Source of the DNA: Pseudopithomyces maydicus
Lineage: Eukaryota > Ascomycota > Dothideomycetes > Pleosporales > Didymosphaeriaceae
Length of the DNA: 64,000 nucleotides
Direction: 5' to 3'
Assembly (NCBI GenBank): GCA_026873275.1
Contig: JANTUC010000005.1
Coordinates: 930,001 to 994,000 of the forward strand
Below are positions 53,781 to 64,000 of the stretch, one piece after another. The number at the start of each line of letters is the position of its first letter. Positions within the stretch are counted from its first letter, which is position 1. The notes beneath the pieces are model-generated. The model was not told the origin of the DNA. It was given only the letters and a program-made list of their open reading frames with translations, and searched no databases. The translations under genes were made by a program, and so were the position numbers.

Positions 53781-55584
53781 ATTACCCTCTTTTAAAATTA
53801 AAAAGATTATAAAAAGAATTATAAATCTTTTAGTAAATAAAAAGAAAAGGCTCCTATAAGCTTAAGAAATAAAAGATATTATTATTTAGTTTATTTAATC
53901 TATAAATATTTAGTAATATATTTTATTATATAATAATTTATATTTCTCTTATCCTTTTTTAATCTACCTATTAAACTAAGCCGCTTTAGTGTATTTATAT
54001 AAAGCTATATACTTTTTTATATATAAAAATAATTATTTAAATTTTTTAAGCGGTCTATTATACGCAGTTATAAACCTATTAAATAGAATTTATAAAATAT
54101 TTAAAGGGGGAATTTTTAGAGACCCTAAAATTAGTTTATTTAAAAAGAATAGAGAATTATTTTAAAAATAAAAAGAATTTAAAATAATAGTAAATAAAAT
54201 AGGCTATATCCTAATAAATATTATAACTTTATTTTATAATCTACCCAACCTAAGTCTTTATATTATACCTATTATTATTATATAGTATCTACTTTAATAA
54301 GTGCGTTATTTTTAATAATAGAGTTTAAAAATTAATTCTAGAGCGTAATATTAATCTATTTAAATAATTATTTTAAGGGATTAGTTATTTTAGAGTTAAT
54401 TTTATAAAATAATTTAATAACTAGTAGCGGGTTAATAAAAATAAATACTAAATATTATATATTATTAGAGTTATAGCCTATTTAATCAGCCTAATATTAT
54501 AAGTATTTATAATAAATATAATTATTTTTAATCTTAAATATCTTCTATTTTATTATATTATTAATCTTAATTAGCAGTTTAGGCTTTTAAATTTATTTAA
54601 GTAATAGGTCTTTAGTAACTTTATATAGTTAATTTATATAAAAAGCTAGGTAAACCTTTATATAAGATAGGAGGTTTAATTAGTAGAATAGGTTTTTTTA
54701 TTCTATAATATAATATAGGCTATATATTTATTAAATAAGTTTAATACTAGGGTATATAGATAAAAAATTCTTTAAAATAATTTATATTATATTTCCTTTA
54801 AAGAAGTCAGGCTTATACTATTTTTTATTTACCTATTATAATATAGTCTATTAAATAATTATAATATTCTCTTTTATGGAGTTTAGCACCTATTTAATAG
54901 CTGTATTTTTATTATTAATAAATTTACTAATTTTATTAAAATTAAAATTATTAGCAGAGTTCTTAGAGGGGTATAAATATTTTATTTAATTCTATTAGTA
55001 TAAAGCTTTAGTACTAAACTTAATTTTAAAGGGTATAAATTCTATAAAATTATTAAATAAGATAGCTTGAACTTAATTTATAAAAGATAAAAGTTATAAT
55101 TAGTTATTTTAAAATTTATTTATAAAAGGCCTAAAACATTAATTTAGGTATTTAATATATATTTTAGTTTAGCTATCCGTTTGCGCGTACCTAGTAAATA
55201 TAAAATTTTAATAAATATTTATTAATTAATATAGTCCCTTAAAGAAGTTAGAGGTAAATTAGAAATTCTAATTATTAATTATAAATTTAGATAAGCTAAA
55301 GATATAGAAAATATAATTATAATATAATTATATTATCCCCTTTATAGTAATAGTCTTGCAGTAAAATAAGATAAATATTTATTTATTAAATTAATATACT
55401 ATTACTATAATATTATTATAACTATTGGCGTTTAGGGGGAAGCTTTTAAAGTTAATTAAAATATTTTATTATATATTCTTTAAAATAAGTAGAAGTTAAA
55501 ATAACTTTAATATTTTATTATAAAATAGCTTTAACTAGCGGCACTGCTTATAGTTATATATAAATTATTTAATATTTTAATTAA

Positions 55585-55690
55585 GTATTTACTCCGGTCT
55601 CGATCGAGACCCACAGGTTCTAGAAAGTTCTAATAATTAATACAACGAGCGATTATTTAATCAGTTATAAAGTATATATATAAGATTCAT
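55585..55690. other. Island of RIP-spared sequence with a perfect palindrome
   Basis: GGTCTCGATCGAGACC (55596-55611) is a perfect 16-bp palindrome followed by CACAGGTTCTAG. CpA and TpG are present here, unlike the surrounding DNA. It may be an LTR end (…CCACA) or a later insertion. Confidence 0.4.
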
Positions 55691-58600
55691 TTAATTGCAT
55701 AAAAAGTTATTTTAATAAATACCTATTAATACTTTAGTACTAAACACCACAGCAGATAACTATTTAATATAATTAATATAAATAATTATATTATACTTAT
55801 AAAAAGCTTATAGAGTTTCTTTACTTTCTTTAACTAGTTTATATCTTTATAAGGCTCTAGTATCTCCTTTATTTTATTATTTAAGTTATCTTTCCTGCTA
55901 TCCTTTATCAGCTAATATACTTTATTATTTAGTATTATTTTTATAATTCTAAGTTTATTCTTTATATAGTTATAATTACTTATATAATAAGACTCTATCT
56001 ATAGTATTATTATTAATATTAGTATTAGTATCAGCTTACGTATAAACTTATTTTTAACTTACTAGAATTAATAGATAACTTAAATTTAGTATTTAATATT
56101 AGAAGTTATAAAATTATAATAATTTTTTTATTAATTTTAAATTTACTAATATATTTTTAAAATCTAGCCCTTATATTATTATCTAAACTAAGAAGTTAGT
56201 TTTTATTTATTGAATTATTCTACCTAAAAGTCGGTAAACTACTAAAAAATAGTTTTATTTTAATTATAGAAATAAAAGTAAAAAAGTTAAAGATTATAGT
56301 ACTATAATATATAATTTTTTTAATTTACAATATATACAAAAATTATATTAAATATTAGGAGAAGTCGGTACTATAAATACTTTTAAAATTAAATTAGAAG
56401 CTTTAAGATTTAAATTAGATAATTTATAAAATTAAGCTCTAATATATTATTAGGTATAATTAGCTATAAAGCTTTATTTAAATTATTATTTATTATTATC
56501 TTCTATTATCTATTATTATATAATATAGCTATCTATATTAAATAATAGAGCTAGATGTGCTCTAGCATTTTTTACTACTACTTTAGTAATTATATAATAG
56601 TATAAGTTTAAACCACACTATAGTTAAAAAAAAGTACCTTTTAAAAGCTAGTTATTAGTTATATAGTATATAGAGTATATTTTCTTATTACTAGGTAGTT
56701 GCAAATAGCAACTTTCTCATTAAAAAAAAAAAGTATTTACTAGTAATACTTATTTTATAATAGTTTATAAGTTTTTACTATATTTAGATCGGTTATAATC
56801 TAATAATTATATATTAATTAAATTAGCTGTATATAAAAATAGTTTATTTTAAAAATAACTAATTTAAAGTCTTTGGTTAATAAACTAGATAGAGTTAAGT
56901 TATAGCCCTTTTTATATATTATTATTAACTTTTACTTCTTTATTAAAATTATATTTTTATAGTTGGCGGCAAATATCTAATTAAAAAGAATAAATTCTTA
57001 ATTCTTAATAATAAAGATATTAATTTTAGTAGTAGCTAATAGAACTATAGTAATAAATATATTTATAAAATAAAAAAATAATAAATTCTATTTTATAATA
57101 CTTTTAGCTTTTTAAGTGGCTAATTCTATCTATTTATATAAAAGTATATTTATAGAGATACTGGCTGTCCTAGGTTAATAAGTTATAATATATTAATACT
57201 ATAATAGCCGTTTTAATTAATATATTTAGTAAAAGGTAAACTTCTATTTTAAACTAAAATACTTTAGCGCCTAGTAATTTATAAAAATTTTAATTAAATT
57301 TTTAATTTATAAATTAATAAGTTAGGAGTATTATTTTTTAATTTATTTATAATAATTAGCATCTTTTTATTATATATATTATAATTTAGCTTTACTAAGT
57401 TTATAATCTTAAAATAAAAGCCTATAAGCTTTTAAAAAGTATTATTTTAAAATTAATTAAGTACTTTTATAATAATATTATTATTAGTATTTATTTCTAT
57501 TTATATACGGTAGTTAGGGGAGTACTAAGTAATTAGATTATTCAAGTAAATTAAGTTTTTAATATAGTTAAAGGCCTCCTTCTTAATATTATTAAATTAT
57601 TAAAATTTATTTTTCTTTAATAGTTTAGCTAGTAGTCTAAATACTTATTTAAATTATAAAAGGAACTTGCAATAGAAATTATAAAATTTATAAAAAAATT
57701 ATAAAATATTTAAGATAATTAGCTTTAGCTAATCCTTTATATTTATAGTTTTTATAGAGTTTTTATATACTTAAAGTAGTAATTATCAACTTAAAGAATC
57801 TAATTTTAATAATTATAAATTTACTCTTCTTGATATTATAATAAAGTTTATTCTTTTAGAGATAGACTAGTATAGCTTAAATATAATTTTTATATTTAAG
57901 TAAATTTAATAAGTAAATTAAGATATTATTTATATAGATTATATAAATTTCTCCGATGTAGTCTATTAAAATATTATTTACTAGACTTTAAAAGGACGCT
58001 AGTCTATTATATAATTTAAATAATAAAATATAGTAGAAGTAGTTATTAAATTAAATATAAAAAGTAGCAAGTTCCTAATTAGATTTATTAATAAGAATAT
58101 AGTAAAAGGCCTATTTAAAATTTATTTTAAAAAAGATTCAGGCCCTTAATAACTATATTATTATTTTATTAATTATAAGTACTATAATTATATCTTTTTA
58201 TATAATTAAATTAAGCTATTTATAATTAATATATAATTTTTACCCTCCTCTAGGCTTCTTTATATTTAGTATTAAAGAGACGAAGCTACTATTATTAAAT
58301 AAAATAAAGCTTTTTTATAAATTCTTTTATATATAAGTATACAGCAGTTCTAGGTATTTTATATTTTATAGAATAGTAAAAAGGTGTCCAGTTAGTTAAC
58401 TAGACGTTATAAAAATGATTAATAAAAGAGTGTCTCCTGACTAGATAGTAGAAAAATATAATGTATAAAAATTAGTAAGTAAAAACGCTTTATTTTACCT
58501 AAATTATTATTAGGCTAACTTAATTATATCCCTTTAGTTACTTTATAATACTAGAGCCTTAATACCTTAATTATCCTCTAGAGGCTAAGTATTATATAGG

Positions 58601-61600
58601 CGTAATAATATTATATCTATACAGCACTTAAATTATCTTTTTTTTACTATTATTATATTTACGCAGTAGAGTATATATATAATTTAATATAGGATAGGGC
58701 CTCTATTAATAACTACCTATTAACTATTCCTACTACCTTATATATTAAAATTAAGATAACTACTAAACCTTAATTACTTATATTTAAAAATATATTAAAT
58801 AATATTACCTATATATAAGCTGCTAAAATTATAGAGTTACTATAATTTTTTAAGTATTTTAAATTAGTTAACTTAGTAATTAAAGGCCTCTAGAGTAATA
58901 TTTTTAACTTAGTAATTTTTACTAAGTTTTATAGAGAGGTCACTTTAACTATAAGTTAAATAATTAAAATATATCTTTTAATATAGCATATTATTACTAT
59001 ACACTTAAGGTATAATTCTACTATAAAATAAATAATTAAGCTAAGAGAGCTTATAGCTAAGTAAAAAATAAAAAAAGGAGAAATCTTAAAAAAATATTTA
59101 AACTTTATAATAAAATTAATAAATAAGGCTAGCACTATATTTTTAAAATTATTATTTAAGGTAGTTACTTAGTGCTAAGTAATCTAAAGGGTTAAAAAGT
59201 ACTATATAACTGCCTTAAGTAAGTATTAATTATTATTAGTTTATACGCAGGGCGTCTATATACTAGTAAATAGTTATAATTAATGGGTATAAGGGGGAGT
59301 AGAGGATATTATAATTAAATAAAAATAGATAAATAGCTCTATAATGCTATTTATACCTAGTATAAAAAGGGTGATAATTATACTAGGACATAGATAACGC
59401 CCTAAAAGGGCGCCACCCTAGGTATTTTATTATTATAAAATATAGTAGATAAAATTTTAAATAATAAAAATCTTTTATTAAAATAATCTTTTAATTTATT
59501 TTAAAATAATTAAGGGGAAGCGTGTTAGCCGCGGCTTTAAAAAAAGGTAGTATTTAAGTTTATTTAACTTTTATATAACTTAGTATTTAACTCTATTATA
59601 ATATCTAATCTTAATAATTTTAAAATAATATTACCCAGCTTGCGTTTTTCTATTTTTAAATTAATAAATTATTTTATTTTTTATATATAAAGATAGTATT
59701 AATATTAGCTTTATTAATATTAGCTTTATTAAATTTTTTAGTAAATATAGTAGTTATTATATAATTAATATCTATACTAATTATATATAATTGCGAAGGT
59801 ATTAGTGCTATATAATTTAATTTTTATAAAAGGTATATAATTATTAACTTATATCCTTTAGTAGGAACTAAGAAATAATAATTAAACTTATTAGTTTAAA
59901 GTAATTTTAATTTACTTAATTAAAATATACTAAAATCTAGAGTTATCTAGTAAGGGCTAGCTAAATTTAGTTAATATTTTATAAAATACTGCCTGCCCTT
60001 AAGGGCACCTATTATAATAATTAAAAGATTTTTTAGCTTTTCAATCTATAGAATATCATAAAATATACTATTCTTTTATAGAGTAATACTAACTTTCTTA
60101 GTATTAGTAGTTACTATAATAAAATATTTTAAAATATATTTTAGAGTTTAATTGCGCAAGAGTAGATTTTTATTTATAAAAAATATAATATTTAATATTA
60201 ATTTAATATTTAAAATTTATAAAAAATAGTAGTTAGCTAGGCACTTATAAAAAAATTAATAATTTAGGAATTTTATCTTTTAGCTAAATAATCTATCTAT
60301 TTTTATAATTAGTTAAGATTTTAGTATCTTAAAAAAATTTATATTTAAATAATAAGGTCTTAATTACCTGTCTTATAATAGATAAACTAAGTTAATAAAA
60401 ATATATTATAGATATTAAAGAAGACTTTAAATCTATTTTTAATAAAAGTTTAGTACTATCTATTAAAATCTTTAAGTAATACTAGTATCTTAAATATAAT
60501 ATATTTTAGTTAAAATCTAGTTTTAATAGCCCTCTTTAGTTTTTAAGTAATAAGGTTATAAGCTAAAGCTTTAAAATCTATTAAATATTTAGTCTTTATA
60601 GCTAAACTATTTATTTCTATTTTAAAAGGGAGTACTAGCGCTTTATCTCTAAATAATTTAGTATTTTTATACTAAAAGACCTCTTATTTAAATTAATAAA
60701 ATACTAATAATAAGAGATTAATAAATTTAATATTACTTATATTAATACTACTTATTTTAATTGCTCTAATAGATACGTCTTAATAGAAATCTTTATTAAA
60801 TATTATTAGTTTTCCTATTTATTATTTAAATAAATAGAATTAAAGCTTTTTTTATTATAGATAATTTTATCTTTATTTATAAATAATTTTTCATTGGCCT
60901 GGATTACAGCTAAAAGGGTTATTTAAAATATTTTTTTAATATTAAATACTAGCGCGCTTTATGCTTAAGAGATAAATAAATAAAATAAATATTGTTTTTA
61001 TAATATTATATTTTAGTTTTAATATATAAGGGTTTAAATTTAGTAATAGATATAGTGAGCTTTATATTTACTATTAAAGTCTTTAATATAAAAGTTTTAG
61101 TGCCTTTAGCGGCTTAGTAAGTATTAAATATACTAATTTATTTTTATTTTCTTTATAAGAATTTTTATACTACATAAACCTCTTTTTTAAATACTTTTTA
61201 ATTTTTATTATAATTACCTGCAGCTAGAACAGTTATTAACTATAATTTAATATAAAAGTATTTAAGAATATCCTTTTTCTTATTTAATAGATTAAATCAT
61301 AATAGGCGTAATAATTTTTTAAAAATAATAATAAACTTCTAGCTATCTTTATCTAGACGTAATTTTAAGTATAATAAAATAGTTTAGGCTTTTTTATTTT
61401 TATATTATAGGGCGTAAATATTTATTAATTATTAATAGGTATCCGCAAGGGAGATGTTCTTATTAATTATATTTAAATAGTTAATAAAGAGCTTATAAGG
61501 GTTTCCTTTTAACTAGTTAAGTATATAGCTATTAACTATATAGTTAATAAATACTTTATTATAGTTTATAAAATAATTAAAGTTACTTACTAATTTAATT

Positions 61601-63081
61601 TATAATAAATAAAATTATTTTTTAAATAGTAACTTATTTATAAATAAGTTACTAAAGTTATATAAATTAAATATCTTTATAGACTTCGCCTTACGCTTAT
61701 ATATTAAATTAAATATAAATATAGATACTTCCTCTTCCTATCTGTTTAATTATACTTTATTAAAACTATTATTTAATATAGATTCTTGCCTATTAACTTA
61801 TATAAATAATTAATAATTATACTTTTATAATTAAATAGAAAATTTATCTTTATTTTCTAAAAAGAAACTTTAATATTATTTATATTTAGTATTTTAAAAA
61901 TTTATTATAAACGCTTACTAGTAGTAGAGACTTATATTATAATTAAAAAGATAATAGTATATTATCTTTAATTTAAATAATAAATAGTCTACTAGGCCTC
62001 TTTAAAGTTCTTTTTAGCCTTTTTAAGGTCTTTTTAAAGAGTTTTATTATACTTAAGTCTTTCGCCTACTTTTATTTTTATATTTTTATAATATAACTTA
62101 ACTTAATAGGCGAATTCTTCTATAACTAGCTATTTTATATAAATATAAATTATAGCCTGCTTAAAGGCGTTTTATTATTATATAAATAAAAGACCTATAA
62201 ACTATTTATAAAAGTAAAAGATAAAATTACTTTTACTATTTTTTCTTTTTATTAGTAAGGGTATATAATTCGTTTTAAAATTAAGAGTAGACTATTTCTT
62301 ACTATTATTCTTAATATAAATTCTATTTTGAGAGATAGCCGTCGTCTTTATAAATAATAAAATAAGAAAGATTCTTAAGTCTTTATTAAAAATTTTAGGC
62401 ATATTTATAGTGTGTTTAATATTATTTTAGGGTACTAAAAAATTACTTATAAGAGTAATTACTTAGACATTATTAGTAATAGTAGAATAATTATACTCTT
62501 TTTTAATAGATGTTTTCTTTAGTGCCTTAAGTACCTTAAAGGCCTTTAAATTAAATATAGTAATATTATAAATTTTATTTAATTTATTTATTTATTTTAG
62601 ATATTTTAAGTTCTAGCTTAAAAATAGGCTTAATAGGTAGCGAAATTAACTAATTATAAATAAAAAAATAGAAACTTTTTTAGTAATTTTTTTAAATTTA
62701 TTTAAGATAGACTTCTTACTAGAATCCTTTAAAGTAAAATTTAATATAGTTAAAAGGGTTTAGCGGGCAGGTATAAAATAAAAATAATAAAGATAAAAAT
62801 AGAATCTATAAAAATACTAAGCCTATTAATAGTTTTTTTAGTGTATATATATAGTAGAGAGTAATATAAGCTATTATAATATTTTTAAATATTTTTTATT
62901 AGGTAGTAGTCTTGCTAAAATACTTTTAGGAAAGATAATAACTTAGTAAGTAATAAAATACTACTTAAGCTATTTTAATTAATAAAATAAAAAGGGGGAA
63001 GTTATTTATTAACCTATAATTATTTCCCTAATAATAAGGGGCGCCTATAAGGTTTTTTAAAATTTATAATTATATTAATAG

Positions 63082-63655
63082 CCTTTAACAGAATCTAGAG
63101 TGACTTTTTTTCAATAATTTCATTACTTTAGGGACTAAATTATATATTTTATATTAAAATAGGGCTTTTAGATCTTTAAGTAATAGTATTATTCTTTAAG
63201 ATTTATTTTAAGCCTAGATAAGATTTTTATAAGAATATTTAATTTTTAAGTAAATATACTACTCTTAAAACTTATTTAAAGCCTATTTAAAGGTTTCTCC
63301 TTTATAGGGTCTAAGTAAGACTAACGCCTTACCTAAGTTTTTAAAATAAAATAAATTTTTAAAGTCGCCCTTTTAGGCTAAGTAAAAAGTAAATTTAGTA
63401 TAATATAAAATTATAATATAATTATATAGGGTAAATCTCTTAAATAAAATTAAATAGTATATTTTAGGCTAGATAAAAATATATTAAATTAGTTAAAAAA
63501 AAGATACTTAAAAAGGAAGTTTTTATATAGTATTAAAAGAGCCTATAAGTGTAAACACCTATAAAGTAATTTAAAGTAAATATCTAGTAGCCTAAAGGGG
63601 GTGCTTAGCAGCCTAAAGGGGGCCTAAGATAGTCTAAACTAGGCAGGGGCCTTAT
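63082..63655 (-). repeat. ~570-bp repeat, right inverted copy (LTR or long TIR)
   Basis: Inverted partner of 52959-53528. It is less mutated: it keeps CTTTAACAGAATCTAG at the inner end and CTAAACTAGGCAGGGGCCTTATA at the outer end, including TG and CA dinucleotides lost in the left copy. It therefore best preserves the ancestral element. Confidence 0.65.
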
Positions 63656-64000
63656 ATAAAAGCCACTAATATAATTATAAATTTTAAAAAATTTTATAGG
63701 TACCCTTTATTATTAGAAAAATAATTATAGACTAATAGGTAATCCCCCTTTATTTTATTAACTAAAATAGCTTAAATAATATATTATTACTTATTAGGCT
63801 ATTATTTTCCTTAAGAGTATTTTAATAAGACTACTACCTAGTAAAGATTATTTAAAGATATTGTGGGATTTAAGATCTAGACCTACTCTTTAAATTTTAG
63901 CTCTTCTTTTATTTATACCTATTCTTAAATTAAATACTAAAAAATAATTTTTATACTTAATTTCCCTTCCTTTATTTCTATTATATAATTATAATTATAT

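Larger units (their letters stand above)
51300..64000. repeat. AT-rich, RIP-mutated repeat block
   Basis: 12.7 kb of DNA that is mostly A and T and has no open frame of 60 codons. CpA and its complement TpG are almost absent over long stretches, while C survives in CpT, CpC and GpC contexts. That is the signature of repeat-induced point mutation (C to T, preferring CpA) acting on both strands. The block must consist of old transposable elements; inverted and direct repeats inside it are listed separately. The sharp change from gene DNA (left of 51.3 kb) to this composition marks an isochore-type boundary, and the block runs off the right edge. No functional gene is supported in it. Confidence 0.9.

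Noticed and set aside
51300..64000. Genes, CRISPR arrays or an AT-rich replication origin in the block
   Set aside because: No open frame of 60 codons and no regularly spaced repeats. The dinucleotide pattern is that of RIP-mutated transposons.

Overview
The window is nuclear DNA of a filamentous ascomycete. Nearly every gene has short introns (about 43-175 nt) with GT...CTRAY...AG signals. The proteins are of Pezizomycotina type: Zn2Cys6 regulator, Clr2, Gwt1, Mei5/Sfr1, complex I NDUFB8, Tim10. One end is a long AT-rich block with the marks of repeat-induced point mutation (RIP). The mix fits a dothideomycete (Pleosporales-like) with two-speed genome architecture, but the class is an inference and no species can be named.

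Layout. 0.4-38.4 kb is GC-balanced housekeeping DNA: Clr2-type silencing factor (-), one-pass membrane protein (+), Sym1/Mpv17 (-), Kin4-type kinase (-), Rieske/AIFM3-type oxidoreductase (-), Cys-rich one-pass membrane protein (+), GH31 alpha-glucosidase (+), an 88-aa membrane protein (-), a coiled-coil protein (+), a UPF0658 Golgi protein (+), an SDR (-), Mei5/Sfr1 (-), Gwt1 (-), a large disordered protein (+), Tim10 (-), a secreted glycoprotein (+) and NDUFB8 (+). Reading frames had to be joined by hand; exon coordinates are given per gene.

39.3-51.3 kb is an accessory cluster: Zn2Cys6 regulator (-), phytanoyl-CoA-dioxygenase-like enzyme (-), salicylate-hydroxylase-like flavoprotein (+), MFS transporter (+), a bacterial-type cytochrome P450 fused to a phthalate-dioxygenase-reductase-type module (+), and an alpha/beta hydrolase (-). 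There is no PKS, NRPS or terpene synthase. The set reads as uptake plus oxidative breakdown or tailoring of an aromatic or lipophilic small molecule. The P450-reductase fusion resembles self-sufficient CYP116B enzymes of bacteria. As sequenced its P450 half carries a frameshift (near 48692) and an in-frame TGA (49057), while the reductase half is open.

51.3-64 kb is an AT-rich block with almost no CpA/TpG and no ORF of 60 codons. It contains relics of repeats, notably a ~570-bp sequence near 52.96-53.53 kb and its inverted copy at 63.08-63.66 kb. The block starts within about 30 bp of the hydrolase start codon, so the cluster sits directly on the boundary.

Caution: two conserved housekeeping-type genes (GH31 and the coiled-coil gene) also show single-base frame breaks in C or G runs. 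Some indels here may therefore be assembly errors, and the P450 frameshift should be judged with that in mind. The TGA in the P450 is a substitution and is not explained that way.
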